A stretch of DNA of 64,000 nt from contig CAIRYQ010000034.1 in assembly GCA_903882875.1 (NCBI GenBank), positions 1 through 64,000 of the forward strand, read 5' to 3'. The notes beneath the pieces were generated by a model. That model did not search any database. It was not told the DNA's origin and worked only from the letters and a program-made list of their open reading frames with translations. The position numbers and the translations under genes were made by a program. Source of the stretch: an uncultured Spartobacteria bacterium. Its GTDB lineage: Bacteria > Verrucomicrobiota > Verrucomicrobiia > Chthoniobacterales > Chthoniobacteraceae. Below, in pieces: positions 1 through 8,925 of the stretch (position 1 is its first letter; every line of letters begins with the position of its first letter).

Positions 1-845
1 CGGAAACGGAGCAGTCGCTTGCGGAGACGCAGCGGCGTTCCGCAGAGGAGCACGCGGCGCTTTTGGCGAAGCACGACGGGCTGCACGCGAACTTGCAGGA
101 AGTCACGCGGACGCTGGAGGAGACGCGCCTCGCCGCGGCAGACGCGCACGGCGCATTGTCCGCGGAGAAGGCGGAACTCGGACGGCGACTCGCGGAAACG
201 GAGCAGTCGCTTGCGGAGACGCAGCGGCGTTCCGCAGAGGAGCACGCGGCGCTTTTGGCGAAGCACGACGGGCTGCACGCGAACTTGCAGGAAGTCACGC
301 GGACGCTGGAGGAGACGCGGCACGCAGCCGAGGAGGTGCATGGTGCGTTGTCGCTGGAGAAGGCGGAACTGGAGCGGCGATTTGCGGAGACGCAGCAGTC
401 GCTTGCGGAGACGCAGCGGCGTTCCGCGGAGGAGCACGCGGCGCTTTCGGCGAAGCACGACGAGCTGGATGCGAATTTTCAGGCCGTGTCAAAGACGCTC
501 GACGAAACGCGGCACGCAGCCGAGGAGGTGCATGGTGCGTTGTCGCTGGAGAAGGCGGAACTGGAGCGGCGATTTGCGGAGACGCAGCAGTTGCTTGTGG
601 AGACGCGACGGCATTCCGCGGACGAGCACTCTGCGCTTTTGGCGAAGCACGACGAACTGCACGCGAACTTTCAGGAAGTCACGCGGACGCTGGAGGAGAC
701 GCGCCTCGCCGCGGCGGATACGCACAGCGCGCTGTCTGCGGAGAAGGCGGAACTCGGGCGGCGGCTCACGGAGACGGAGCAGTCGCTTGCCGAGACGCAG
801 CGGCATTCGGCGCAGGTACACGCGGCACTTTCCGCAAAGCACGAC
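1..845 (+). repeat. 192-bp in-frame tandem repeats within the coiled-coil gene
   Basis: About four 192-bp (64-codon) units lie head to tail, with unit boundaries near 63, 255, 447, 639 and 831. Bases 1-127 are identical to 193-319, and the identity may extend left beyond the window. A different segment is shared between units 2 and 3 (about 318-395 against 510-587). The identity includes third codon positions, so the units were duplicated or homogenised recently. Copy number may differ between strains, and short-read assemblies could collapse it. Confidence 0.9.
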
Positions 846-3800
846 GAGCTTCAGGAACGGCATTCGGAGACCGTCCAGAGCCTGCTGGAGACGCGCAGTG
901 CCGCGGCCGAGGAAGTCACATCGCTGAACCGCGCGAAGGCCGCGCTCGAACAGCGGATCGCGGAGAGCGAGAAGGCTCTGGCGGAATTCCAGATCGCCGC
1001 GGCGGACAGGCACGCGGCGCTTTCTTCTGAAAAGGCGGCGCTCGAAGAAAGGCACCGGCAGTTGGAGCAGGTGCACGCGGAATTGCAGTCGGAGTCTTCG
1101 CAGAAACAGGCCAGCCTCGAATCCGAAAAATCCGCGCTCGCCGCGGCGCTCACGGAGGCGCAGCGCAAGGCGGCGGAAGATCTCAGGAATTTCGAGGGGC
1201 TGAAGGCCGGGCTCCAGCGGCGGCTCGCAGAGTACGAGGAGTCCCTGCAGGAACTCAATGCCTCCGCACGCGCGGAGATTGAAAAGCTGTCCGAGGAAAA
1301 GGCGGATCTCGAACGCCGCCTTGCGACGACCGAACACACGCTCGCCGACACGCGGCTCACAACGGACAAGGAGCACGCGGCGCTCGCCACTGCGAAGGGT
1401 GAGCTGGAGGCGCGGCTGGACGAGACCGAGCGGACGCTTGCAGAGGTGCGCAGGACCGCAGCCGAGGAACACGCGGCGCTCACGGGTGAGCGCGATGCGC
1501 TCCAGCAAAAGCTCATCGAGGCGGGGCTCGCGTCCGCCGAGGCGCAGCGGCTCGCGGATGAAAATCACGCGGCGCTGACCGCTGCGAGGGATGATCTCCA
1601 GCACCGCCTGAGCGCGATGGAGGCGAGCCTCATCGAGGCCCGCCGTATCGCAGCCGAGGAGCACGCCGCGCTTTCCGCCCACCGCGACGAACTGCACCGC
1701 AAGGCGGGCGATCTGGAGAGCACGCTCGCCGACACGCGCCGCGCCGCGGGCGAGCATCGCGAGAAGCTCGAGGGCAGGGCGGCGGAACTCGAGGCACAGC
1801 TCGAAACCGCACAGCAGGAACTCGCGGAGGCGAAGCATTCGCTCGGCGTGGAAATTTCCGGGTTGACCGCGGAGAAGGCCGAACTGGCGGCGGATCTCGC
1901 CGCGATGGGTTCGGCGAAGGCGGATTTGGAGAGGCAGCTCGCCGACACGCGCGAGGCGATGGCGCAGGCCGCGCATTCGATGGAGGCCCGGTGCTCGCTG
2001 CTGACTGTGGAAAAGGCGGATCTCGAACGCTGCCTTGCGACCGTCGAGAAGGCACTCGCGGACACGCGCCAGACTGCCGAAAAGGGCAATGCCGCGTTGG
2101 AGGAGGCAAAATCGGAATTGGAAACGCGGCTCGCCGATGCGGAGCGGATGCTGGCGGAATCCCGAAAGTCCGCCGAGGACGGGCACGCCGGGATCGCTGC
2201 GGAGCGCGATGAATTGAAGCGGCGGCTCGCAGCTTCCGAGCAGTCGTTCGCGGAGGCGCGGCGGCAGGCCGGCGAAGATTGCGAGCGGTTCGCGGCGGCA
2301 GCGGACGGCCTGAGGCGCCGCCTTTCCGCAGCGGAAGCCGGCCTCGCCGAAGCGCAGCGCAGCGCGGCGGAGCACCGTGGCACCGCGGAGCAGCACGGCG
2401 CGATTGTTGCGGAGCGTGACGAATTGCAGCGCAGGCTCGGCGAGGCCGGGAATGCGCTGGCCGCCGCACAGCAGGCGGCGGATGAAAAGCACGCCGCGCT
2501 TTCCACGGAGATCAGCGTGCTGCACGCGCGGCTTGCGGATGCGGAGAAAGATTTTTCCGAACGGCAGAAGAACACGGTCGCGGAGTACGCGCCGCTGGCC
2601 GCGCACCGCGACGAACTGCTCCAGAAGCTCGCCGACGCGGAGCACAGGGCCGCGGAGGAACGCCGGGGATTCGAGGCTTTGAAGGCCGGATTGCAGCGCC
2701 GTCTCGCCGAGCAGGAGGAGTCACTGCGCGAATTGAACGAGGCCGCGCGCGCGGCGGCGATCCCTCACGATTCCGCGGTGGCGGAGCATGGCGCGCTGGT
2801 CGCTGAAAGGGATGAGTTGCAACGCACGCTGGCCGCGACTGAACAATCACTCGCGGAAGCACGGCAGAAATTCGATGCGGTGCATGGCGAACTCGCCGAC
2901 GCGCAGCAGCATCTGGGCGACACGCGCCGTCAGCTCGGCGAAGCACAGGCCGGATTTGCGGCGGCGAGGGACGAATGGCAGCGCAAGCTGGACGAGACAG
3001 ATCAGAAGCTCGCCGGTCTGAACGATTCGTTTCATCAGGAAATCTCCGCACTCACCGCGTCGAAGACGGAGCTGGAGACGCGGCTCACCGAGGCGAGCAA
3101 CATCGCGGAGGCCGCGCGCATTTCCGCGGAGCGGGAGCGTTCGGCGCTCCTGGCGGAAAAGGAATCGCTGCAACGTCACCTTGGCGAGATGCAGGACGCG
3201 CTCGCCGCAGAGCGTGCCGCGTTGGAAAGCCACGCCACGGAGCTGGCGGCTGCGAAACAGGGGCTCGGGAACGAGGCCGCTGCGACCGCGGAAAAACTTG
3301 CGGCGGCGCGGCGGCGGATCGAGGAATCCGAGCAGTCGGTTGCGGCGCAGCAGTCGGCATTTTCCGCGGAAAAATCCGCGCTCGAACAGCAGCTTGCCGC
3401 GGCGGGCCGGGCGCTTGATGAACTTCACCAGTCGTCCGGGGGCGAACGTGCCGCGCTCGTCGCGGAGCGCGATGAGCTGCAGCGCCGTCTCACCGAGGCT
3501 GCCGCCGGGCATGAGTCGCTCACGGCCGAGCGCGCGCTCATCGAATCACAGCTCGCGCAGGCGAGGGATTCACATGCGGAATTGCAGACGCGCCTGGAGA
3601 CCGCCGCCGGGCACGAGTCGCTCGCCGCGACCGCACGCGCGGAGCATGACCGAGTGCAGGCCGCGCTCGCCGAGACGGAACGCAGGCTGCACGATGCGCT
3701 CGCGGAGAACGAGCGCCGCAGCGCCGAACGCGCCGGGCTGGAACACCAGCTCGCGGAGCTGGACGACGCACGCCAGCAGCTCCGCAGGGAACTCACGGAA

Positions 3801-4520
3801 AACGAGGGCACCGTGAAAATTCTCGAACAAAAACTCGGCGCAGTGCTGCGCGAGACCGGGCATGATGCCGAACTGCGGAATGCCGAACTCACCGGGATGC
3901 GCGAGGCCTTGGAAAATGCGCGACGCGACGCGGAGCAACTGCGGGCGAAGGCGGATGCCGCGGAGGATTTGGGAAGGCGCCTGCGCACGCTGGAGGAGCA
4001 CGCCGCCGCTGCGGATGCCGGGCGTCAGCATGCGGAGACGGAGCGGGATGCGCTCGCGAAGGCAGTTGCTGCCGCCGAGGAGGATGCGAGGAAGGCAGCA
4101 CTCACGCACGACGAGGCGTTTGCAAACGCGGAGGCGGAACGCGCACGGCAGACGCACGGGCTGGCCGAGGAGATCCGGAAAAAATCCGCCGAGATCGAGT
4201 CCGCTCGCGCCGCGCTCGATTTGGCCCAGCGTGAAAGCGCGGAAGCCAAGGCTGCACACGACTCGGCCGCGCGCCAGCGCGACGAGATCGCGCACCGCAT
4301 GACGCGCGTGACGGACGAGCACAAGCGGCTCCTCGACGATCTTGCCGCCTCCAGTACGGCCGAGTCCGTGTCGCGCTCCGTGCTCCCCGCGCCTGCGAAA
4401 CCGCACCATTTCGTCGAGCTGTCCGATACGGAAATTTTGCCGCCTGTGCGGGAGCGAACGATCAATTTGCCGCCCGCCCGCCCGGTGTCCGTTGCGCCGC
4501 CGAAGGTGCGGACGGTGTAG
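3..4520 (+). CDS. giant coiled-coil protein, 5'-truncated by the window edge
   Basis: The reading frame is open from position 3, so the true start lies upstream and 1505 residues are visible. Almost the whole length is Glu/Ala/Arg/Leu-rich with a heptad-like pattern, which indicates a continuous alpha-helical coiled coil. I see no membrane segment and no catalytic motif. The first ~280 codons are near-identical 64-residue units starting AKHDxLxAN; further in, shorter degenerate units (E/D-L-x-R-R-L-A-E-x-E, EEHAAL) recur. The last ~70 residues break the coil: a Ser/Ala/Pro-rich stretch, an acidic patch (ELSDTEILPP) and a Pro/Val-rich tail. A signal peptidase gene follows 99 bp downstream on the same strand. 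Such proteins are often cytoskeletal, SMC-like or surface scaffolds, but without the N-terminus I assign no function. The long antisense frames are by-products of the biased codon composition. Confidence 0.85.
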   Translation, partial: ETEQSLAETQRRSAEEHAALLAKHDGLHANLQEVTRTLEETRLAAADAHGALSAEKAELGRRLAETEQSLAETQRRSAEEHAALLAKHDGLHANLQEVTRTLEETRHAAEEVHGALSLEKAELERRFAETQQSLAETQRRSAEEHAALSAKHDELDANFQAVSKTLDETRHAAEEVHGALSLEKAELERRFAETQQLLVETRRHSADEHSALLAKHDELHANFQEVTRTLEETRLAAADTHSALSAEKAELGRRLTETEQSLAETQRHSAQVHAALSAKHDELQERHSETVQSLLETRSAAAEEVTSLNRAKAALEQRIAESEKALAEFQIAAADRHAALSSEKAALEERHRQLEQVHAELQSESSQKQASLESEKSALAAALTEAQRKAAEDLRNFEGLKAGLQRRLAEYEESLQELNASARAEIEKLSEEKADLERRLATTEHTLADTRLTTDKEHAALATAKGELEARLDETERTLAEVRRTAAEEHAALTGERDALQQKLIEAGLASAEAQRLADENHAALTAARDDLQHRLSAMEASLIEARRIAAEEHAALSAHRDELHRKAGDLESTLADTRRAAGEHREKLEGRAAELEAQLETAQQELAEAKHSLGVEISGLTAEKAELAADLAAMGSAKADLERQLADTREAMAQAAHSMEARCSLLTVEKADLERCLATVEKALADTRQTAEKGNAALEEAKSELETRLADAERMLAESRKSAEDGHAGIAAERDELKRRLAASEQSFAEARRQAGEDCERFAAAADGLRRRLSAAEAGLAEAQRSAAEHRGTAEQHGAIVAERDELQRRLGEAGNALAAAQQAADEKHAALSTEISVLHARLADAEKDFSERQKNTVAEYAPLAAHRDELLQKLADAEHRAAEERRGFEALKAGLQRRLAEQEESLRELNEAARAAAIPHDSAVAEHGALVAERDELQRTLAATEQSLAEARQKFDAVHGELADAQQHLGDTRRQLGEAQAGFAAARDEWQRKLDETDQKLAGLNDSFHQEISALTASKTELETRLTEASNIAEAARISAERERSALLAEKESLQRHLGEMQDALAAERAALESHATELAAAKQGLGNEAAATAEKLAAARRRIEESEQSVAAQQSAFSAEKSALEQQLAAAGRALDELHQSSGGERAALVAERDELQRRLTEAAAGHESLTAERALIESQLAQARDSHAELQTRLETAAGHESLAATARAEHDRVQAALAETERRLHDALAENERRSAERAGLEHQLAELDDARQQLRRELTENEGTVKILEQKLGAVLRETGHDAELRNAELTGMREALENARRDAEQLRAKADAAEDLGRRLRTLEEHAAAADAGRQHAETERDALAKAVAAAEEDARKAALTHDEAFANAEAERARQTHGLAEEIRKKSAEIESARAALDLAQRESAEAKAAHDSAARQRDEIAHRMTRVTDEHKRLLDDLAASSTAESVSRSVLPAPAKPHHFVELSDTEILPPVRERTINLPPARPVSVAPPKVRTV

Positions 4521-4619
4521 CGGCTTGGAGCTTGCACGGAACTTATCCCGAAAAACTGTGAAGGGTTTGAGCGCCTGCGCTTGCCTCCGCGAAGCCCGCC
4601 GCCTATCGAAGCGCCCTCA

Positions 4620-5816
4620 ATGTTTTTCCTCACGCCGAAGTTCATCAAGCAGGGCCGCCTCTACATCAAGGAGGCGGAGAAGCGCCTGGCCTACAATCGC
4701 GACCGCTGGACGCCGGAGGTGATCTCAAATTTCGAGGGCGAGATCGAGCGGCTCACCGATGCCGTGAAAAGCCGCGACGAGGCCGCGGTGAAAGTGCATG
4801 AGCAGTCGCTCGACAAGCTCTGCGGCCAGCATTGCCCGCTCGCGCCGAATGCGGGCATCGCGGAAAATGTGGAGGTCATTCTTGTGGCGATCATCGTCGC
4901 GCTCGGCATCCGCACGTATTTTCTCCAGCCGTTCACGATCCCCACGTCCTCGATGTATCCGACGCTGAACGGCATCACGGGCAAGGCCACGACGGAGGAA
5001 CCGCCGAATTTTTTGATCCGCGCATACCAGACCGCCGCATACGGGCGCACCTGGCACAACGTCATCGCCGAGGCTGACGAGACAGTGACCAATGTGGCCG
5101 AGGAAAAGCGCGGCGGTCTGCGCCGGTTCTTCACCTACACCCGCGTGGATACGAGCGCGGGGAACACCTACTGGATCAATGAGGCGAAGGATCCGGTGGA
5201 AGCCGCGTTCGGCGTGAAGCACGGGGAAGGATTTCGCGGGACTTTGGTGGGCAAGTCATTTCACAAGGGAGAGCCCATCGCGCGCGGATATACGGACACG
5301 GGCGATCATGTTTTCGTGGACAAGTTCAGCTACCACTTCCGCAAGCCCACGCGGGGCGAGGTGTTCGTGTTTCTCACCGAGCACATCAATATCCCCGGCT
5401 ACGGTGTCTCCGGGCCGCCGCCGATGAAGCCGTCGCAATTTTACATCAAGCGCCTTGCCGGACTGCCCGGCGACGAACTGCGCATCGCCGCGCCGGAGCT
5501 TTTTCACAATGGCCACCGTGCGGAAGAGCCGGGCTTTGTGCGCGTGATGAAGGGCAGCGATCAAAGTCCGTGGAACCAGTACCGCGGATACTCGAACACG
5601 ATCGGCCACAGGTACGACGAATACAGTCTGGCTTCACCTGACATGGCGTTCCGAGTGCCGGAGCAGAAATATTTTGCGCTCGGTGACAACAGCTACAACA
5701 GCTCCGACAGCCGCGCGTGGGGCACCGTGCCGCAGGAAAATCTCATGGGGCCCGGTTTCCTCGTGTACTGGCCGTTCGTGAATGATCGCGGCTCGCACTT
5801 CGGCCTGATCAAGTAG
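4620..5816 (+). CDS. lepB: signal peptidase I
   Basis: Membrane-bound serine protease that removes signal peptides from exported proteins. A 398-residue product starts at the ATG at 4620 (MFFLTPKF); a TTG 13 codons upstream is in frame but unlikely. Residues 1-80 form a charged cytoplasmic region, longer than in many LepB proteins. One hydrophobic segment follows at about 84-103 (VILVAIIVALGIR). The catalytic Ser is S111 in IPTSSMYPT and the general-base Lys is K277 in IKRLAGLPGDEL. Box E (GDNSYNSSDSRAWG) lies near the C-terminus. About 110 extra residues between the Ser box and the substrate-binding strands make it longer than the E. coli enzyme (324 aa). No second type I signal peptidase is in the window. 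Confidence 0.95.
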   Translation: MFFLTPKFIKQGRLYIKEAEKRLAYNRDRWTPEVISNFEGEIERLTDAVKSRDEAAVKVHEQSLDKLCGQHCPLAPNAGIAENVEVILVAIIVALGIRTYFLQPFTIPTSSMYPTLNGITGKATTEEPPNFLIRAYQTAAYGRTWHNVIAEADETVTNVAEEKRGGLRRFFTYTRVDTSAGNTYWINEAKDPVEAAFGVKHGEGFRGTLVGKSFHKGEPIARGYTDTGDHVFVDKFSYHFRKPTRGEVFVFLTEHINIPGYGVSGPPPMKPSQFYIKRLAGLPGDELRIAAPELFHNGHRAEEPGFVRVMKGSDQSPWNQYRGYSNTIGHRYDEYSLASPDMAFRVPEQKYFALGDNSYNSSDSRAWGTVPQENLMGPGFLVYWPFVNDRGSHFGLIK

Positions 5817-5827
5817 CGCGCCGCGCC

Positions 5828-7015
5828 TCAGAGCAGCCCGAGCGAGGTGTCGAGTTCGGCCTCCGTGTTGTAAAAGTGCGGACTGAAGCGCAGATAGTCG
5901 CGGCCCTCGCGATCGTGGCGGAGCGAGCTGACGACGCCCGCACTTTCCAGTTTCGCGTGAAGCTCCGCCATGCTGCGTCCTTCGCGGCGGAAAGTCGTGA
6001 TGCCGCTCGCTGATGCGGCCGCGACCGGGCTGTGGATTTCGTAGCCGCGCTCGCGAAGTCCGGCGGTGAGATGCGCGGTGAGTTCGAGGATGCGCGTGGC
6101 GATTTTTTGCGTGCCGTGGCGGAGGAACATCGCGATGGCCGTCTGCATCCCGTAGATGCCGGCGATGTTGAGCACGCCCGGCTCGTAACGCTGTGCGGTC
6201 GGCACGAAGCGCACCTCGTCCTGCGCCTGGAAATTTGGCGAATAGACATTCCACGCGCCGAGCAGCGTCGGGCGGCAGAGGTCGAAGTGCTTCCGCTTCA
6301 CATACACGATGCCGATGGCGACGGGGCCGAGCATCCACTTGTGCGCGTCGGCGCTCAGGAAATCCACATGCTCCACACTCAGCGGAAACGCGCCGAGCGT
6401 CTGAATCGCATCGAGGGAAAAAAGCACGCCACGCGAGTGCAGCAGCTTGCCGATGGCATCCACATCAATGCGGTACCCGGAGAAAAAGTGGCAGCTCGCG
6501 AGGGCGACGAGCCTTGTCTTCGGCGTGAGCGCGGCGGCGACGATGTCGGGCGTGATCTCGCCGGGACGCGCGGGCTGGAGCAGCTTTACGATCACACCGC
6601 GCCGGCGCAGATCGATCCACGGATACACGTTCGCCGGGTAGTCGCCCGCGTAGCAAATCACCTCGTCGCCCGGCTGCCACGGCAGGCCGTTTGCAAAAAG
6701 GCTCAGGCCGAGCGAAGTCGGGCCGAGCAGCGCGATTTCGTCCTGCTCCGCGCCGATGAATTCCGCGCAGAGCCGCCGCGCATTTTTGATGTCGCGCAGC
6801 ACGTCGCCGAATTCCTGCGGCATCTCACACGACTGGCGCACATGCGCGCACATCGCGTCCGCGACACAAGCGGGCAGTGCGGTGACGGCGGCGTGACCGA
6901 GAAAAATTTTCGATTTGCAGACGGGGAAAAGCCGCTGCCGTTCGGATTCGTCGGGAAAAAAATTCGGCATGTTGTCTTGTTGTTCCTTCGCGTCCCTCAC
7001 GGACGATTCAGGCAT
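5828..7015 (-). CDS. class V (NifS-like) PLP aminotransferase
   Basis: Fold-type I PLP enzyme of aminotransferase class V, the family of cysteine desulfurases, isopenicillin-N epimerases and selenocysteine lyases. The PLP-binding Lys lies in SADAHKWMLGP (K226 from the 7015 start), with the PLP-contacting Asp in SLDAIQTLG and the phosphate-binding region around LLGPTSLGLS. I see no obvious desulfurase Cys loop like that of SufS, so an epimerase-, lyase- or aminotransferase-type reaction on a small amino acid is more likely than sulfur delivery. The start is uncertain: an ATG at 6970 (MPNFFPDE) gives 380 residues and 7015 gives 395. It is the last gene of a compact minus-strand group with alanine racemase. 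The substrate cannot be read from the sequence. Confidence 0.85.
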   Translation of the reverse strand: MPESSVRDAKEQQDNMPNFFPDESERQRLFPVCKSKIFLGHAAVTALPACVADAMCAHVRQSCEMPQEFGDVLRDIKNARRLCAEFIGAEQDEIALLGPTSLGLSLFANGLPWQPGDEVICYAGDYPANVYPWIDLRRRGVIVKLLQPARPGEITPDIVAAALTPKTRLVALASCHFFSGYRIDVDAIGKLLHSRGVLFSLDAIQTLGAFPLSVEHVDFLSADAHKWMLGPVAIGIVYVKRKHFDLCRPTLLGAWNVYSPNFQAQDEVRFVPTAQRYEPGVLNIAGIYGMQTAIAMFLRHGTQKIATRILELTAHLTAGLRERGYEIHSPVAAASASGITTFRREGRSMAELHAKLESAGVVSSLRHDREGRDYLRFSPHFYNTEAELDTSLGLL

Positions 7016-7024
7016 TCGGCCCGA

Positions 7025-7327
7025 TCACTCCGCCGGAGCGGGTGCGGGATCTTTTTCCGGCAGCGCGGCGTCCGGCGATGGCGGCGGCGGGAGTTTTGCG
7101 AGCACGTCCGGCGTCACAAACTGCGTCTCGACCGTGAACTCGTGCTCCATCTTCAGCACTTTCCCGTCGGGCGCGCTGACGGTCGTCGTGTTCACGGTGA
7201 AGTTCGGCTCCGCCATCTTTGCCGCCTGCTGCGCGTGCGGCCTGCGGATGTTGTCCACGATCACGAGCACACAGAGGTGCGCGACGAGAACGCCCATGAT
7301 CACGCAGACCCAGAGCTTGGTATTCAC
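7025..7327 (-). CDS. small single-pass membrane protein, translationally coupled
   Basis: A 100-residue protein starting with GTG. Residues 5-25 (LWVCVIMGVLVAHLCVLVIV) form one transmembrane helix near the N-terminus. A short basic stretch (IRRPHAQQ) follows, then a polar domain and a Pro/Ala-rich tail (LPPPPSPDAALPEKDPAPAPAE). The GTG overlaps the stop of the upstream RelE-like gene in the sequence GTGA, so the two are probably co-translated. The stop lies 9 bp before the first possible start of the aminotransferase. I do not recognise the family. The N-in topology with a Pro-rich tail is reminiscent of small envelope or TonB-like stalk proteins, but that is only an impression. A much longer frame through this DNA out of phase with the neighbours should not be called. 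Confidence 0.65.
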   Translation of the reverse strand: MNTKLWVCVIMGVLVAHLCVLVIVDNIRRPHAQQAAKMAEPNFTVNTTTVSAPDGKVLKMEHEFTVETQFVTPDVLAKLPPPPSPDAALPEKDPAPAPAE

Positions 7328-7689
7328 GGTTGCCTGGCGGATTTTGCGCCGGCTTCGATGAGCTTCCAGAAGCCGTCCTTTTTGCTGAGCTGCTCGTCCT
7401 CCGCCGAGGAGAGCTTCGAGCGGAAAAAGAAATCCTGGAGCGTGTTCTTGTGCAGCACTCGGTGGACGGTGATGCCCTCGGGACGCCGCTCGAAATAGAT
7501 GCGGTGCTCGCGCGCGCGGTAGCGGTGCAGCGTCTTGCCGTTGCGCTCGAGCCTGCCGAATTTTTCCGGATCGAGGTCGTCGAGGTTTTCCGGCAGCCCC
7601 TCGAATTCCGCGAGCAGATCGAGCTGAAGCTCCTTCGGCAATGCAGCCATTTCCGCGGCGCTGATTTCGTTGAAGATGATCTGGTACAT
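7324..7689 (-). CDS. RelE/ParE-like protein without an evident antitoxin
   Basis: A 121-residue protein starting at ATG 7689 (MYQIIFNEIS). Residues ~1-90 fit the RelE/ParE superfamily: an initial strand, a helix with LPKELQLDLLAEFEGL, then LHRYRAREHRIYFERR and ITVHRVLHKNTLQDF, which match the strand-turn-strand core (Y-R-x-R-x-x-x-Y-R-I-x-Y) and the terminal strand of the fold. An extra Lys/Glu-rich tail follows (SKLSSAEDEQLSKKDGFWKL). Family toxins cleave ribosome-bound mRNA or poison gyrase and are normally paired with a small DNA-binding antitoxin. Here the flanking genes are alanine racemase (14 bp upstream) and a membrane protein that overlaps by GTGA. Neither looks like an antitoxin, so the role may have been repurposed. 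Longer upstream starts run into alr and are unlikely. Confidence 0.7.
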   Translation of the reverse strand: MYQIIFNEISAAEMAALPKELQLDLLAEFEGLPENLDDLDPEKFGRLERNGKTLHRYRAREHRIYFERRPEGITVHRVLHKNTLQDFFFRSKLSSAEDEQLSKKDGFWKLIEAGAKSARQP

Positions 7690-7703
7690 CGGCTCTGCAA
7701 TAC

Positions 7704-8834
7704 CTACGCGGGATCCGATTTTTTGAAAGCAGAAGCGTCGCCGTCGCGGTACAGTCGGGCGACGCGCGGGCCGATTCCGGTGAAAATGTCCCACACAATC
7801 GTGCCCGCGAGCGTGGCGAGTTCGCGGACGGTGATTGCTTCGGTGCCCTGCGTGCCGATGAGCACTGCCTCGTCGCCCGGCGCGGCGGTCACGCCGGTCA
7901 CGTCTGCCATGATTTGATCCATCGTCACTCGGCCGAGGATCGCGCAGCGTTTTCCGCCGATGAGCACCACGGCATTTTTTCCGGAGAGATGCCGCGGGTA
8001 GCCGTCGGCGTAGCCCACGGCGAGCGTCGCGATGCGCATGGGCGCGGGCGTGATGAAGTCCCGCCCGTAGCTCACGCCGCGTCCCTGTTCAAAATCGCGC
8101 ACGAGCAGCACGCGCGTCTTCCACGTCAGCGCGCGGGTGAGGCGGGGCTGGAATTCCGGCAGCGGCGATTCGCCGTAGAGCGCGAGGCCGGGGCGCGCGA
8201 GCGTGCCCGCGACTTTCGGGAATGCGAGCAGCGCCGCGCTGTTCTCGATGTGGACGAGCGCGTCGCGCAGGCCGATGTCGCGGAGCTGCACGACGAGCAC
8301 ATGGAAGCGTGTGAGCTGTGCGCGGGTAAAAACCGCGTCTTCGTCCGCGACGGGGAGGTGCGAGCCGATGCCTGTGATCTGTACGCGCGGAAGCACAGTG
8401 ATTTTCCGCGCGACGGTAATGGCGTCGTCCTGCCACACGCCGAGCCGGCCCATGCCGGTGTCCACCGAGAGATGCACTTTCACGCGCGTGCCGGCCGAGT
8501 ACGCCGCGTATTGCGCCGCCTCCTCGAAGCTCGACACGACCGGGATGAATCCGCGCTCCACGATCGCAGCGTGCTCGGCGGGCAGCGTGCCGCTGAGGAG
8601 GCAGATCGGCGTGCCGCGGGCGTGCGGAAAAATTTCCTCCGCCTCCGCGAGGTTTGCGACGCCGAACATCGCGACTTTTCCCGCGAGCGTATCCACGACA
8701 CCTGCCGCGCCGTGGCCGTAGGCGTTCGCCTTCACGACGGCCATGATTTTCACCGAGGGGCCGGCGATGGCGGCGAGCGTCGCGGCGTTGCTGCGGATGG
8801 CGGCAAGATCCACCTCGACCCAGCTTCGCAGCAT
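7704..8834 (-). CDS. alr: alanine racemase
   Basis: PLP enzyme that interconverts L- and D-alanine for peptidoglycan synthesis. A 376-residue product, the usual length, starts at ATG 8834 (MLRSWVEVDL). The PLP Lys is K35 in VVKANAYGHGA; the second catalytic base is the Tyr in GVSYGRDF. Other signatures are STVDTGMGRLG-like HLSVDTGMGRLG, the PLP phosphate contacts in HIENSAALL and LARPGLALYGE, and the C-terminal beta domain with VGYADGYPR and RVTMDQIMADVT. It is the first gene of a minus-strand group. A divergent gene for an exported protein starts 91 bp away, so the 8835-8925 gap should hold promoters for both directions. A 42-residue N-terminal extension is open but lacks family similarity. 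Confidence 0.96.
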   Translation of the reverse strand: MLRSWVEVDLAAIRSNAATLAAIAGPSVKIMAVVKANAYGHGAAGVVDTLAGKVAMFGVANLAEAEEIFPHARGTPICLLSGTLPAEHAAIVERGFIPVVSSFEEAAQYAAYSAGTRVKVHLSVDTGMGRLGVWQDDAITVARKITVLPRVQITGIGSHLPVADEDAVFTRAQLTRFHVLVVQLRDIGLRDALVHIENSAALLAFPKVAGTLARPGLALYGESPLPEFQPRLTRALTWKTRVLLVRDFEQGRGVSYGRDFITPAPMRIATLAVGYADGYPRHLSGKNAVVLIGGKRCAILGRVTMDQIMADVTGVTAAPGDEAVLIGTQGTEAITVRELATLAGTIVWDIFTGIGPRVARLYRDGDASAFKKSDPA

Positions 8835-8925
8835 CGCGGGGGCCGCATCCGTGGCGGAGATGGAAGACAGACTCGACAAGCGCCGCACTTGGAACACTAA
8901 TTCCCCTCCATTGCCAACCAAACCC

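Noticed and set aside
489-2645. A 718-codon open frame on the minus strand, and shorter frames, inside the coiled-coil gene
   Set aside because: It is antisense to the repeated Glu/Ala/Arg coiled coil. The composition (Arg/Leu/Phe-rich) is that expected from reverse-reading GC-rich repeats, and no domain or start signal supports it.
6032-7498. A 488-codon plus-strand frame opposite the aminotransferase
   Set aside because: It is antisense to a class V aminotransferase with an intact PLP motif and shows no start signal or similarity.
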